A stretch of DNA of 64,000 nucleotides from Sphingomonas arvum (GCF_026013565.1 NZ_JAPDOB010000002.1:1116001-1180000); one strand, 5' to 3'; positions 35,769 through 45,224 are shown, counted from the first letter of the stretch. Made by a program: numbers and translations. The notes: a model not told the origin generated them from the sequence alone.

Positions 35769-36050
35769 TCAGCCGGCGACACGCTCCACGAAAGCGAGCA
35801 GGGCGCCATAGGTGAGAAAATCTTCGGCCTCGACCTCGTCATCCTCGATAGTGACGGCGAACCGCTCTTCGATGCCGGTCAGCAGGTTCGCCACTGCCAT
35901 TGAGTCGAACTCGGGAAGCGCACCGAACAACTCGGTATCGGCACCGAACTCGGCCACCCGCGCCGGCTCGATGCCCAGCACCTCACCCAGCAGGCCGCGA
36001 AGGCTCTCGTCGGCACTCGGCCGGGACACGGGAACAGGCTGCGCCGTCAT
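35769..36050 (-). CDS. acyl carrier protein-like, specialised
   Basis: A 93-residue acidic carrier protein, distinct from the housekeeping AcpP at 52023. The phosphopantetheine attachment Ser is Ser50 in PEFDSMAV, where the usual family motif is DSL. It begins with an unstructured N-terminus (about 12 residues). It resembles carrier proteins found beside exosortase A-associated AMP ligases. It is convergent with trxB and lies on the strand opposite to the AMP ligase at 36454, with a small secreted protein gene between. I infer that the ligase loads it with an acyl or aminoacyl group. Confidence 0.82.
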   Translation of the reverse strand: MTAQPVPVSRPSADESLRGLLGEVLGIEPARVAEFGADTELFGALPEFDSMAVANLLTGIEERFAVTIEDDEVEAEDFLTYGALLAFVERVAG

Positions 36051-36095
36051 GGCGCGCCCCTAGGCGAGGGCCGCCGCACGCGCAAGTTCGTGGGG

Positions 36096-36416
36096 TCAGA
36101 ACGGGATCTTAAGCCGGATCATGATCCGATTGCTGGTGAAGCCCCCGACATCGGCCTGCTCGGTCGCCGCGCCAACCGCGGCATTGCCTATCCGCGCCTC
36201 GGCCCTACCCAGCCCTTCCTTCTGCTCGGTCGTGCGATACTCGGGCGGAATGCGATAGCGGTCGGGGTCCCGACGCCCGCACACCACCACGTCGTCGGTC
36301 CGGGCCGCCGCGCAGGACGGCGCAGGCCGGGCCAGCAGGTCGATGGTCTGCGGCGGCGTGGCCGTGGCGGCCTGGACGGCAAGAAGCACCAGCAGCACGC
36401 GCATCACCTCCGCCAT
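36096..36416 (-). CDS. small predicted exported hypothetical protein
   Basis: A 106-residue protein with a short N-terminal hydrophobic stretch (VLLVLLAVQAATA) that looks like a signal peptide, followed by a mature part with a Cys pair (CAAARTDDVVVCGRR) that could form a disulfide. The CGRRDPDRYRIP segment recurs in uncharacterised exported proteins of sphingomonads. The start is at 36416 or four codons later at 36404; the ribosome site does not decide. It is divergent from the AMP ligase gene with a 37-base gap. The function is unknown. Confidence 0.6.
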   Translation of the reverse strand: MAEVMRVLLVLLAVQAATATPPQTIDLLARPAPSCAAARTDDVVVCGRRDPDRYRIPPEYRTTEQKEGLGRAEARIGNAAVGAATEQADVGGFTSNRIMIRLKIPF

Positions 36417-36453
36417 GTTGCACTCGCGAACGAGCGCATACAAAGACGGCACG

Positions 36454-37917
36454 ATGCGGCCGCCCGACGCCAGCCTTAGCCCACTCGACCACCTCACGAT
36501 ACGGGGCGAGGCCGGCGCGCCCGCGCTCGTGGCCGATGGCGCAACGCTGAGCTACGCCGAGCTCGATCAAGCCGTGGGCCGCACCGGGGCTCGCCTATTG
36601 AAAGCTGGCCTAAAGCCCGGTGACCGGGTCGCCAGCTGGATGGGCAAGACGCGGCTGGCTTGCGTCCTTCCGCTAGCCGCTGCCCGCGCCGGCCTGATCC
36701 ACGTGCCGATCAACCCCGTCCTGCGCCGCGCACAGGCCGAGCATATCCTGGCCGATAGTGGCGCCGCGTTGCTGGTTGCCAACCGGGCGCGGCTGGACAC
36801 CCTCAGCCTGAACGACACTCGGCTGATCGCGCTTGAAGACTGGCAGGACGGCGTCGACGCACTAACGCCTTCCTCCCGCGATCCGCACGATCTCGCCGCC
36901 TTGCTCTACACTAGCGGCTCCACTGGCCGGCCCAAGGGCGTGATGCTCAGCCACGCCAATTTATGGCTCGGTGCAGTCAGCGTCGCGCATTACCTCCGGC
37001 TTGCATCCGACGACCGCACCTTGTGCGTCCTCCCGCTTGCCTTCGACTACGGCCAAAATCAGCTGTTCTCGACTTGGCACGCGGGCGGCTGCGCAGTGGC
37101 GTTCGACTACCTCCTGCCACGCGAGGTCCTCCGCGCCGTCGAGCGCCACCGGGCCACCGTGCTCGCCGGCGTTCCGCCGCTGTGGCTGCAGCTGGCGGAG
37201 CAGGAATGGAGCGGGGCAGGGGACAGTCTGCGCACCCTCACCAACTCCGGTGGCCACCTGCCCGAGCCGCTGGTCCGGCGCTTGCGGTCGCTGTTCCCGC
37301 ACGCGAAGCTGCACCTCATGTACGGCCTGACCGAAGCCTTCCGCTCCGCCAGCCTCGACCCAGTCCTGGTCGACGCGCATCCGGACGCGGTCGGCACCGC
37401 CATCCCATTCGCCGAGCTACGGGTGGTCCGCCCTGACGGCAGCTCCGCCGACCCCGGCGAGGAAGGCGAGCTGGTTCACGCTGGCCCGCTCGTCGCCCAC
37501 GGTTACTGGAACGATCCCGAGCGCACCGCCCAGCGCTTCCGGGACGGCGAAGTCTGGTCCGGCGACCGCGCCGTGATCGGCGCCGACGGCCTGCTCCGCA
37601 TCCGTGGCCGCGACGACGCCATGATCAAGGTCAGCGGCAACCGGGTCAGTCCGACCGAGATCGAGGAAGCGGCGCTGGCCAGCGGCGCCGTCGCCGACTG
37701 CGCCGCGTTCGGCGTCCCCGACGAGCGGCTCGGCCAGGCCATCGTGCTCGTGGCGGTCGCAAACGGCGAGGACTCCGATGACCGTCTCCGCCGGTACTTC
37801 GCGGCCGAGCTGCCGGCCCACCTCCGCCCATCGCGCATCGACTGGCGCGACGCCCTGCCGCTCTCCCCCAACGGCAAGATCGACCGGGCGGCGCTGCAAC
37901 GCGAGCTGACGTCATGA
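36454..37917 (+). CDS. AMP-forming acyl/amino acid ligase, exosortase A-associated type
   Basis: A 487-residue adenylating enzyme of the acyl-CoA synthetase superfamily. The ATP-binding signature YTSGSTGRPKGVM is near residue 155, the MYGLTEAF core near residue 290, and the GDRAVIGADGLLRIRGRDDAMIK hinge near residue 370 (shown in parts), with the catalytic Lys in NGKIDRA near the C-terminus. It resembles ligases found in exosortase A clusters (the family called TIGR03098). It would adenylate a carboxylate and pass it to a carrier protein, probably the one at 35769. Its stop overlaps the decarboxylase start by four bases (ATGA). No exosortase is in the window. Confidence 0.82.
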   Translation: MRPPDASLSPLDHLTIRGEAGAPALVADGATLSYAELDQAVGRTGARLLKAGLKPGDRVASWMGKTRLACVLPLAAARAGLIHVPINPVLRRAQAEHILADSGAALLVANRARLDTLSLNDTRLIALEDWQDGVDALTPSSRDPHDLAALLYTSGSTGRPKGVMLSHANLWLGAVSVAHYLRLASDDRTLCVLPLAFDYGQNQLFSTWHAGGCAVAFDYLLPREVLRAVERHRATVLAGVPPLWLQLAEQEWSGAGDSLRTLTNSGGHLPEPLVRRLRSLFPHAKLHLMYGLTEAFRSASLDPVLVDAHPDAVGTAIPFAELRVVRPDGSSADPGEEGELVHAGPLVAHGYWNDPERTAQRFRDGEVWSGDRAVIGADGLLRIRGRDDAMIKVSGNRVSPTEIEEAALASGAVADCAAFGVPDERLGQAIVLVAVANGEDSDDRLRRYFAAELPAHLRPSRIDWRDALPLSPNGKIDRAALQRELTS

Positions 37918-39137
37918 AGGCAGCCGGCCCGTTTCCACCCGACTTCCGCGCCGACAGCGGCCATCTGCTGCTCGGCGATCGCACCGCCGCGGGCCTGGTG
38001 AAGGAAGCCGGCGGCACCCCGCTGTTCGTCTACGACCGCAGCGTCGTCGCCGAACGCGTCCGCCGCTTCCGCGCAGCCTTTCCCGGTGTTGCCCTCCACT
38101 ACGCCGTCAAGGCCAACCCGTTCGGCCCGCTGCTGGCCTACATGGCCGGTCTGGTGGACGGCTTTGACCTCGCCTCCGCCGGCGAGCTGGACATGCTGCA
38201 GGCGATTGGCGGGGATGGCCTCCCGACCAGCTTCGCCGGTCCCGGCAAGACCGACGATGATCTTGCCGCAGGGTTGGCTGCCGCCGTAACCATCAATCTC
38301 GAAAGCGAAGCGGAGTGGCAGCGTCTGCACAGACTCGCTGCCCGTGACAGCCGCCGGCCCAAAGTCGCAGTGCGCATCAACCCGCCGTTCGGCCTGAAGG
38401 GCTCCGGTATGAAGATGGGTGGCCTCGCCAGCCCTTTTGGCGTTGATCATGACCGCGTCCCCACCCTCGTCCGCCGCATCATCGATTCCGGGGCCGACTG
38501 GCGTGGCCTGCACGTTTACGCCGGGTCGCAATCGCTCTCGTCCGACGCGATCATCGAGAGCCAGCGCGCCACCGTCGCGCTCGCCGCCGAGATAGCCGGA
38601 GCCGCCGGCGCGAGCCCGCCCGAGGTCAACCTCGGCGGCGGCTTCGGCATCCCGTATTTTCCAGGGGATCAGCCGCTCGATGTCCGGGCCGTCGGTGAGG
38701 CCCTGAAGGAGACCTTGGCCAACCGCCACGCCCTCTTGCGGGACACCAAGTTCATCCTTGAACTCGGCCGCTGGCTGGTGGGGGAGGCGGGTGTCTATCT
38801 CACCAGCGTGGTCGACCGGAAGGTCAGCCGCGGCAAGACCTATCTCGTCACCGACGGCGGCCTCCAGCACATGCTCGCCGCCAGCGGCAATTTCGGCCAG
38901 CTTCTCCGCCGCAACTACCCCGTCGCGGTGCCGGGCAAGTTTGGCTCCGAGCCGGAAGAGGAAGTCACGGTCGTCGGCTGCCTCTGCACCCCGCTCGACC
39001 TGCTCGCCGACGAGGTCATGCTCCCCCGCGCGGAAGTCGGCGACCTCGTGGCCATTTTCAGCGTCGGCGCTTACGGCCTCACCGCCAGTCCGCAGGCGTT
39101 CCTCAGCATGGCGGCGGCCGGCGAGGTGCTGGTCTAG
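37914..39137 (+). CDS. PLP-dependent decarboxylase, group IV type, exosortase A-associated
   Basis: A 407-residue fold-III PLP enzyme of the ornithine/diaminopimelate decarboxylase family. The Schiff-base Lys is Lys66 in [10 protein letters not shown]. The PLP-phosphate-binding [10 protein letters not shown] segment is near residue 240 and the [14 protein letters not shown] segment near residue 280. The substrate-side [14 protein letters not shown] segment is near 360. It resembles the TIGR03099 decarboxylases. Together with the upstream ligase (four-base overlap) and the carrier protein it could form a carrier-bound amino-acid decarboxylating path. A plain diaminopimelate decarboxylase function is less likely because of this coupling. 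It is convergent with truA and overlaps its end by four bases. Confidence 0.82.
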   Translation: MKAAGPFPPDFRADSGHLLLGDRTAAGLVKEAGGTPLFVYDRSVVAERVRRFRAAFPGVALHYAVKANPFGPLLAYMAGLVDGFDLASAGELDMLQAIGGDGLPTSFAGPGKTDDDLAAGLAAAVTINLESEAEWQRLHRLAARDSRRPKVAVRINPPFGLKGSGMKMGGLASPFGVDHDRVPTLVRRIIDSGADWRGLHVYAGSQSLSSDAIIESQRATVALAAEIAGAAGASPPEVNLGGGFGIPYFPGDQPLDVRAVGEALKETLANRHALLRDTKFILELGRWLVGEAGVYLTSVVDRKVSRGKTYLVTDGGLQHMLAASGNFGQLLRRNYPVAVPGKFGSEPEEEVTVVGCLCTPLDLLADEVMLPRAEVGDLVAIFSVGAYGLTASPQAFLSMAAAGEVLV

Positions 39138-39877
39138 GCCGGGTACAGCGCCTCGACGAAGTACAAGCCCTCGGCCGGCGCATTCAGTCCGAGCGCCGCC
39201 CGGTCCCGTGCCTCCAGCGCCCCCCGCATGTCGTCCGGAGTCCATTGCCCCTGGCCGACCAGCGCCAGGCACCCGACCATCGACCGCACCTGGTGATGCA
39301 GGAAGCTGCGCGCCGCCGCATGGACGTGGACCTCGTCGCCGACCTGTTGGACCTCGAGCCGGTCGAGCGTCTTTACTGGGCTATCTGATTGGCAATGGAC
39401 GGAGCGGAAGGTGGTGAAATCATGCCGCCCGACCAGCAGTGCCGCCGCCTCCCGCATCGCCGCCACGTCCAGCGGCAGCCCGATCCGCCACGCCTTGCCC
39501 CGGTCCAGCGTCAGCGGGGCCCGTCGATTGCTGATCCGATAAAGGTAGCGCCGGCCGACACAGGAGAACCGCGCGTGCCAGTCGTCCGCCACAGGCTCCG
39601 CCGACAGCACGGCCACCGGGTCGGGCCGCAGCAGTGCGTTCAATCCCTCGCGCAGCCGATGCGCAGTCAATTCCTTCGCCAGCTCGATATGCGCGGCCAT
39701 CCCCACCGCATGCACCCCGGCGTCCGTCCGCCCGGCCGCCTGCGCCCTAACCTCCTCGCCGGTCATCGCCCTGGCCGCGCGCTCCACCGCCGCCTGCACC
39801 GACGGCCCATGGTCCTGCCGCTGCCAACCCATGAACGGCGCGCCGTCCCATTCGAGGATCAGCTTCCAGCGCGTCAC
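39134..39877 (-). CDS. truA: tRNA pseudouridine(38-40) synthase
   Basis: A 247-residue enzyme that makes pseudouridine at positions 38-40 of the tRNA anticodon arm. The catalytic Asp is Asp52 in [11 protein letters not shown]. The start is a GTG at 39877 ([12 protein letters not shown]), which overlaps the fmt stop by four bases; the longer frame runs into fmt without motifs. The C-terminal [14 protein letters not shown] segment is family-typical. It is translationally coupled to fmt. The last four bases overlap the stop of the convergent decarboxylase. Confidence 0.95.
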   Translation of the reverse strand: MTRWKLILEWDGAPFMGWQRQDHGPSVQAAVERAARAMTGEEVRAQAAGRTDAGVHAVGMAAHIELAKELTAHRLREGLNALLRPDPVAVLSAEPVADDWHARFSCVGRRYLYRISNRRAPLTLDRGKAWRIGLPLDVAAMREAAALLVGRHDFTTFRSVHCQSDSPVKTLDRLEVQQVGDEVHVHAAARSFLHHQVRSMVGCLALVGQGQWTPDDMRGALEARDRAALGLNAPAEGLYFVEALYPA

Positions 39878-40779
39878 GCGAGCATTGTGCCGGCCGGAAC
39901 CGGGAACCCGCGGAGCAGTTCGCTTGGCGTCATCGGTCCGCGACCCGCGCGCTGAACCACGCCCGCCCGCACCGCACCAGCTCCGCAAGCAATCGTCAGC
40001 GCCTCGTCCAGCACCTCGCCAGCCTCGCCCGAGCTCTCAACTACCTCCGCCGCCAGCAGCTTCACCCGCTCGCCCCCAACCTCGAACCACGCTCCGGGTG
40101 CCGGCGCGAACGCCCGTACCTGCCGCTCGACCTGCACCGCAGACTGCATCCAGTCGATCCGCGCTTCCGCCTTGTCGATCTTGGCAGCATAGGTGACGCC
40201 ACCCGCCGGCTGCGGCTCGGCGGGGAAGTTCGCCGGGTCTGCCAGCACGTCGACCAGCAGGCTCGCCCCGAGCCGCGCCAGATCCTCCGTCAGCTCGCCC
40301 GCATTGCGCCGCCCGATCGGCAGCTCGGCCATCGCCAGCATCGGCCCGGTATCAAGCCCGGCCTCCATCTGCATGATCGTGACGCCGGTCACCTCATCTC
40401 CCGCCATGATCGCGCGGTGGACGGGCGCGGCGCCTCGCCAGCGCGGCAGCAGCGACGCGTGGACATTGACGCACCCCCGCCTCGGCGCGTCCAGCACGGG
40501 CTGCGGCAGGATCAGCCCATAAGCCGCGACTACCGCGGCATCGGCGCCAAGCTCGGCGAACGCCCGCTGCTCCTCCTCGCCGCGCAGCCGGGCTGGGGTG
40601 CGCACCTCCAACGCAAGCTCCTCCGCCCGCACGTGCACCGCCGTCCGCTGCAGCTTCTTGCCGCGCTGCGCCGGCCGCGGCGGCTGGCAGTAGACCGCCG
40701 CAATCTCGTGCCCGGCCGCGACCAGCGCCTCCAGCGTCGGCACCGCAAAGGGCGGCGATCCCATGAAGATGACCCGCAT
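39874..40779 (-). CDS. fmt: methionyl-tRNA formyltransferase
   Basis: A 301-residue enzyme that formylates initiator Met-tRNA. The N-terminal domain has the [14 protein letters not shown] opening and the catalytic region [21 protein letters not shown] with Asn, His and the later Asp of LDTGPML. The C-terminal beta-barrel for tRNA binding follows from about residue 205. Length is normal. It is coupled to truA downstream. recR is divergent with a 47-base gap, and def is close by, so initiation genes cluster here. Confidence 0.96.
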   Translation of the reverse strand: MRVIFMGSPPFAVPTLEALVAAGHEIAAVYCQPPRPAQRGKKLQRTAVHVRAEELALEVRTPARLRGEEEQRAFAELGADAAVVAAYGLILPQPVLDAPRRGCVNVHASLLPRWRGAAPVHRAIMAGDEVTGVTIMQMEAGLDTGPMLAMAELPIGRRNAGELTEDLARLGASLLVDVLADPANFPAEPQPAGGVTYAAKIDKAEARIDWMQSAVQVERQVRAFAPAPGAWFEVGGERVKLLAAEVVESSGEAGEVLDEALTIACGAGAVRAGVVQRAGRGPMTPSELLRGFPVPAGTMLA

Positions 40780-40826
40780 GGGGCCGCGCTATGGCCTAGT
40801 GGGCCACAAATTCCTACATCGCTTGC

Positions 40827-41423
40827 ATGGCATCGCAGGAGATTGAGGCACTGGCCGGGGCGCTGGCGCGGCTTCCCGGACTGGGTCCGCGCTCGGCCCG
40901 CCGGGCCGTGCTGCATCTGATGAAGCGGCGGGAATCGGCGCTCGTCCCGCTGCTCGCCGCGCTTCAGACCGTGGCTGACAAGCTCTCCACCTGCTCCACC
41001 TGCGGCAATGTCGACACCGCGGACCCATGCAGCATCTGCCGCGATCCCCGGCGCGACACCGCCAGCCTGTGCGTGGTCGAGGAAGTGGCCGACCTGTGGG
41101 CGCTCGACCGCGCCCGGCTGTTCCCCGGCCGCTACCACGTCCTCGGCGGCCGCCTGTCCGCCCTTGAAGGCGTTCGGCCTGAGGACCTCGCGATTGACAC
41201 CCTGGTCCGCCGGGTGTCGGCTGGCGGCGTGGACGAGATCGTGCTGGCGATGAACGCCACGCTGGAGGGTCAGACCACCGCCCATTATCTTGCCGAGCGG
41301 CTGGAGAAGTATCCTGTCCGCCTGACCCAGCTCGCCCACGGCCTGCCGGTTGGCGGCGAGCTCGACTATCTCGACGAAGGCACGCTCGCTCAGGCTCTCC
41401 GCGCCCGCCGCCCGGTCGCTTGA
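40827..41423 (+). CDS. recR: recombination protein RecR
   Basis: A 198-residue recombination mediator that acts with RecO and RecF to load RecA. The N-terminal helix-hairpin-helix has [19 protein letters not shown]. The zinc site is [16 protein letters not shown] at about residues 53-68. The Toprim domain follows with [11 protein letters not shown] and the [17 protein letters not shown] segments. The ATG at 40827 has no strong binding site. It precedes def by 31 bases. Confidence 0.96.
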   Translation: MASQEIEALAGALARLPGLGPRSARRAVLHLMKRRESALVPLLAALQTVADKLSTCSTCGNVDTADPCSICRDPRRDTASLCVVEEVADLWALDRARLFPGRYHVLGGRLSALEGVRPEDLAIDTLVRRVSAGGVDEIVLAMNATLEGQTTAHYLAERLEKYPVRLTQLAHGLPVGGELDYLDEGTLAQALRARRPVA

Positions 41424-41454
41424 TGCCCGGGCGCCATGCGCCTACCTGCCGTGC

Positions 41455-42009
41455 ATGAGCCTGCTGCCGATCATCGAAATTCCCGATCCCATCCTCCGTG
41501 CCCCCTCCGCACCCGTGGAGCGCATCGACGAGGACCTGCAGCGGCTGATCGCGAACATGTTCGAGACCATGTACGAGGCCCCCGGGATCGGACTCGCAGC
41601 CGTGCAGGTCGCCGTGCCCCGCCGGCTGGTGGTGATCGACCTTCAGGATCCCGATCCCGACGCCCCGGAGGGCGAGGAAGCACCCCCGGTTCGCCGCCCG
41701 CACGTGTTCATCAATCCCGAGATCCTGATCCGTTCGGACGCGCGCAAGGTCTACAACGAGGGCTGCCTGTCCATCCCCGAGCAATATGCCGAGATCGAGC
41801 GTCCCGACCTCATCCGCCTCAAGTGGCTCGACGAAGCGGGCCAGTCACAGGAAGGCGAGTTCGACGGCCTGATGTCCGTCTGCCTTCAGCACGAAGTCGA
41901 CCACCTCGATGGCGTGCTGTTCATCGACTATCTGTCCCGCTTGAAGCGTGACATGATCGTCAAGAAAGTGGTCAAGGCCCGCGGCGTGCGCGGCGGCGCC
42001 GCCCTCTAG
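41455..42009 (+). CDS. def: peptide deformylase
   Basis: A 184-residue metalloenzyme that removes the formyl group from nascent proteins. The three motifs are GIGLAA (residues 44-49), EGCLS with the metal-ligand Cys104, and QHEVDH with His146, Glu147 and His150. A slightly acidic insert with DPDPDAPEGEEAPP sits before motif 2, a feature of type 1B enzymes in this group. The start at 41455 (MSLLPIIEIPDPILR) is clear. Its stop overlaps the end of the convergent Cys-rich gene by four bases. Confidence 0.97.
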   Translation: MSLLPIIEIPDPILRAPSAPVERIDEDLQRLIANMFETMYEAPGIGLAAVQVAVPRRLVVIDLQDPDPDAPEGEEAPPVRRPHVFINPEILIRSDARKVYNEGCLSIPEQYAEIERPDLIRLKWLDEAGQSQEGEFDGLMSVCLQHEVDHLDGVLFIDYLSRLKRDMIVKKVVKARGVRGGAAL

Positions 42010-42401
42010 GCAGCCAGGCTAGCCGCCGCATTCCGGCAGTCCGCCGCACACTCGCGGCAGATTTGCGCACACAACTTGCAATGCTCATGGTCGTGCCGCT
42101 CGCACTCCGCCGCGCACTGCTCGCACATGCGGGCGCACAGCTCGAGCAGCTCCTTGAGGATCAGGTTGTCGTCACCCGTGCGCCGCAGTCCCAGCCGTGC
42201 GGTCGCCTCGCAGATGTCCGAACAGTCGAGGCACAACCGGATGCACTGCGTCATGTCCATGCCGGTCTCGGCCAGGCACGCATCGGCGCAACTGGCGCAC
42301 ATCTTGGTGCAGTACATCAGGTGGTGCACCGCGTCGGCCAGCGCCTGGTTGTGGTGGGTCGCGCTGGCCGGATGAAGGCCGATCATCTTGCGAATGGACA
42401 T
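42006..42401 (-). CDS. four-helix-bundle Cys-rich copper-binding protein
   Basis: A 131-residue soluble protein with about 15 Cys spaced as in the copper-storage (Csp-like) four-helix bundles, matching DUF326. Cys-x3-Cys and related pairs occur in YCTKMCASCADACL, IRLCLDCSDIC, ARMCEQCAAEC and CAQICRECAADC. His residues add to the metal-site composition near HDHEHCKLC. No signal peptide is seen, so the protein should be cytosolic. It would hold Cu(I) ions inside the bundle. The start at 42401 has an AGGAGAACCC site. No copper-sensing regulator is adjacent. Convergent with def. Confidence 0.85.
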   Translation of the reverse strand: MSIRKMIGLHPASATHHNQALADAVHHLMYCTKMCASCADACLAETGMDMTQCIRLCLDCSDICEATARLGLRRTGDDNLILKELLELCARMCEQCAAECERHDHEHCKLCAQICRECAADCRNAAASLAA

Positions 42402-42506
42402 GGGTTCTCCTCTGTCGTGCAAGCGTCACACTGGCCGCAAGGTTCCGCTTGAGCAAGCCGCGTCGGCGGCGTAGAGTTCTTGCTCTGTTCTGATGGGGCG
42501 TAAGGC

Positions 42507-44006
42507 ATGGAAGCGGCGTTGATCCTGGGTGCGGCAATCGTTGCGCTGGTTGCCGGTGTAATGCTCGGCTGGTTGCTTGGACGGCAACCGATTGCCGCCC
42601 TGCAGAAGGAAGCTGCGGACCTGCGCGACTGCCGGGTGACGGCGGAGCGAGAGCTTGCTCTCGCCGCCGAACAGGCGCGTCGGCTTCCGCAGACCGAGGA
42701 GATGCTGCGCCTGGTCACCGAAGAGCGGGACGAAGCGCGGCAGAAAGTCGCTAGCTTGGCGCCGGTGGCCGAGCGCGCCGCCGCCCAGGAGCAGGAACTC
42801 GCCACCGTTCGTGCCGAGAAGGAGCAGCTCGCCGCCGCCAAGGCTGCGTTCGAGCGCGGCGAGGCCGAGCGCCAGCGCGCCTTCGCCGAGCAGTTGAGCC
42901 AGGTGAAGGAGCTCGAAACCAAGCTCGAGGCCCGCTTCGGCGAGCTCGCCGGCAAGGCGGTCGAAACCGCCCACGACGCCTTCCTGAAGCGCGCGTCCGA
43001 ACGGCTCGGCACCGAAAGCAAGGAACACCACGCCAAGCTGCAGAATCTGCTCGGGCCGGTCGAACAGACGCTGAAGCGCTACGAGGAAGGCCTCCAGCGA
43101 GTCGAGAAGGAGCGGGTCGACCACTACGCTGGCCTGCGCGAGGCAGTGGAGCTGGTCCGCACCGGCCAGGGCCAGGTCCGCGACGAGGCCCGCCGACTGG
43201 TCACCGCGCTGACCTCCAGCCCCAAGCAGCGCGGCCGCTGGGGCGAGAAGAGCCTGGAGAACGTCCTCACCCAGGCGGGGCTGGTCAAGAATGTCGACTT
43301 CCGCATGGAAGTATCGGTCGACGGCGGCGAGGAGGGGCGGCTACGCCCCGACGCGGTGGTCAACCTGCCCGAAGGCCGCAAGCTGATCATCGACGCGAAA
43401 TGCTCACTGAACGCCTATCTCGACGCCTGCGACGAGGTCGACGATGACAAGCGGGCCGTCTGCTTCCGCGCGCACCTCGCTTCCATCGTCCGCCACGCCC
43501 AGCAGCTGGGCTCCAAGAACTACTGGGCGCAGTTCGGCGAGTCGGCCGAGTTCGTCGTCATGTACATTCCGGGCGAGCACTTCCTGTCGGCCGCGCTCGA
43601 ACAGGACCCGGAACTGTGGGAGAAAGCGTTCAAGGACAAGGTGCTGCTGGCGACTCCTACGAACCTGGTTGCGATCGCTCGCACCGTCGCCAGCGTGTGG
43701 CGGCAGGAGAGGTTGCAAGGCCAGGCAGAGGAAATTGCGGCGCTCGGCAAGGAACTCCACTCGCGCCTCGCGACCATGGCCGACCATGTCGCACGCATGG
43801 GCCGCAACCTCGCCACCGTGAACAGCGCCTACAACCAGATGGTCGGCAGCTTCGAAAGCCAGGTGTTCACCCAGGCCCGCCGGTTCGAGACGCTCGGCGC
43901 CGGCAGCGCCAAGGAGATCGCCGCTCCGGCACCGGTCGACGCCGCCCCGCGCCCGCTGACCAAGCTTGCGCCGCCGCTGCCTGAGCTGCCCGAGGCTGCG
44001 GAGTAG
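42507..44006 (+). CDS. rmuC: DNA recombination protein RmuC
   Basis: A 499-residue protein with an N-terminal membrane segment (residues 5-22), a long coiled coil (about 30-170) and a C-terminal PD-(D/E)xK-like nuclease domain. The domain shows KQRGRWGEKSLENVL near residue 245, a VDGGEEGRLRPDAVVNLP segment with Asp and the IIDAKCSLNAY segment near residue 295 (Asp and Lys of the nuclease core). RmuC is thought to limit inversions at short repeats. It follows the Cys-rich gene divergently and its stop is 6 bases from the convergent lipoprotein gene. Confidence 0.92.
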   Translation: MEAALILGAAIVALVAGVMLGWLLGRQPIAALQKEAADLRDCRVTAERELALAAEQARRLPQTEEMLRLVTEERDEARQKVASLAPVAERAAAQEQELATVRAEKEQLAAAKAAFERGEAERQRAFAEQLSQVKELETKLEARFGELAGKAVETAHDAFLKRASERLGTESKEHHAKLQNLLGPVEQTLKRYEEGLQRVEKERVDHYAGLREAVELVRTGQGQVRDEARRLVTALTSSPKQRGRWGEKSLENVLTQAGLVKNVDFRMEVSVDGGEEGRLRPDAVVNLPEGRKLIIDAKCSLNAYLDACDEVDDDKRAVCFRAHLASIVRHAQQLGSKNYWAQFGESAEFVVMYIPGEHFLSAALEQDPELWEKAFKDKVLLATPTNLVAIARTVASVWRQERLQGQAEEIAALGKELHSRLATMADHVARMGRNLATVNSAYNQMVGSFESQVFTQARRFETLGAGSAKEIAAPAPVDAAPRPLTKLAPPLPELPEAAE

Positions 44007-44012
44007 GGGAAG

Positions 44013-44384
44013 TTAGCGCGGCTCTCCGCCGCAGCCCTCGAACGCTCGACCATCGATCCGCACCTGCACCTTGTCCGGGTAGGTCCGGTCGCTCATGCCG
44101 TCGCTGCATTGTCCATGGACGATGTTCACGCCGATCCGGGGCGACTGATAGATCTCACCCGCGAAGCCGATGATCACCTTCGGCTGCGGCTGAACGATCC
44201 GTTGTCCCGGCGCGTTCGCTTCCGTGAACACCATCTCTCGCCCGTCCAGCGTCAGGCTCCAGAACGGCTCCGTCCCCACAGCGCGATAGACGGCGGGGGC
44301 AGGGGAGGGTGGCGGCACGGTGGCACAGCCGGCGAGGCCGAGCAGGGCGGCCAGGGGGGCGAGTCGTTGCATAGCCGTCATCAT
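44013..44384 (-). CDS. small lipoprotein, COG3650-like
   Basis: A 123-residue predicted lipoprotein. The signal peptide ends in the lipobox LAGC (about residues 17-20), followed by TVPPPSPAP. The mature part has an EPFWSL segment and a late Cys pair, as in uncharacterised COG3650 membrane proteins. It starts at 44384, overlapping the stop of the RNA methylase gene by four bases, so it should be translationally coupled to it. An internal ATG at 44372 is also possible. No role is known. Confidence 0.75.
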   Translation of the reverse strand: MMTAMQRLAPLAALLGLAGCATVPPPSPAPAVYRAVGTEPFWSLTLDGREMVFTEANAPGQRIVQPQPKVIIGFAGEIYQSPRIGVNIVHGQCSDGMSDRTYPDKVQVRIDGRAFEGCGGEPR

Positions 44385-45184
44385 CCGTTCCGCCAGCTTG
44401 CTCGAACCTGAAAGGCCATCACCGCTGCCGCGATCGCCGCATTCAGGCTGTCAGCGCGCCCAGCCATCGGGATCTTCACCAGCACGTCGCATTCCGCCTC
44501 ATAGGCCGCCGGCAGCCCTTGGCTCTCGTTGCCGATCAGCAGAAAGCAGGGCTGCCGGTACTGCGCGTTCAAATAGTCGGTCTCCGTTCGCAGACTGGTC
44601 CCGACGAGCTGGCCCGGCCCGTTCCGCAGCCATTCCACGAACTCGCTCCACGTCGCCTGCACCACCTTCTGCGTGAAGACCGCGCCCATCGATGCCCGGA
44701 CGGCCTCGACCGAATAGGGATCGGCGCTGTCATCCACCAGGATCAGCCCGCCGGCGCCGACCGCATCGCCGGTCCGCAGCACCGTCCCGATATTCCCCGG
44801 ATCGCGCAGCCGCTCGGCAACGAACCACAAGGGCGCCGTCAGCCGGTCGAGGTTTCGAAGCTGGGTCCGCGGCTGGCGGTAGGCCCCGATCAGCGCCTGC
44901 GGGTTATCCTTGCCGCTCATCTTGGCCATAATGTCGGCGCTGGTCTCGATCGCCTCGCCGCCGGTCGCTTCGGTCGCCGCTACGATCTCGGCGGCGAGCG
45001 GATGCAGCGGTTGTCCGCCGGCGTAGGCAATCACGCCCGGCAGCACGCCGCTGTCCCGCGCCTCGGCAATGATCCGCAGCCCCTCCGCCAGGAACATGCC
45101 GGTTTCCCGCCGCGCCTTCTTGTCGCGTAAGGCTCGCAGGAACTTAACGGTATCGTTGGTGAGCGAGGTGATCAGGCGCGGCAT
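44381..45184 (-). CDS. SpoU/TrmH-family RNA 2'-O-methyltransferase
   Basis: A 267-residue SPOUT methyltransferase that uses S-adenosylmethionine to methylate a ribose in rRNA or tRNA. An N-terminal substrate-binding domain (about 1-100) is followed by the trefoil-knot catalytic domain with NIGTVLRTGDAVGAGGLILVDD (in parts), SMGAVF and LLIGNESQGLP motifs and the final NAAIAAAVMAF helix with the typical Asn. Which RNA it modifies is unknown. The start at 45184 lies 40 bases after the HPr stop region on the opposite side. It overlaps the lipoprotein gene by four bases. Confidence 0.9.
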   Translation of the reverse strand: MPRLITSLTNDTVKFLRALRDKKARRETGMFLAEGLRIIAEARDSGVLPGVIAYAGGQPLHPLAAEIVAATEATGGEAIETSADIMAKMSGKDNPQALIGAYRQPRTQLRNLDRLTAPLWFVAERLRDPGNIGTVLRTGDAVGAGGLILVDDSADPYSVEAVRASMGAVFTQKVVQATWSEFVEWLRNGPGQLVGTSLRTETDYLNAQYRQPCFLLIGNESQGLPAAYEAECDVLVKIPMAGRADSLNAAIAAAVMAFQVRASWRNG

Positions 45185-45224
45185 GGCCCGCTCCTAGCGG
45201 CTCTGGGCCAAGCAGGGGAGGGTG

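Noticed and set aside
37503-39272. 589-codon open frame antisense to the decarboxylase and ligase
   Set aside because: No motif, spans two real genes and a gene boundary; a mirror of biased codons.
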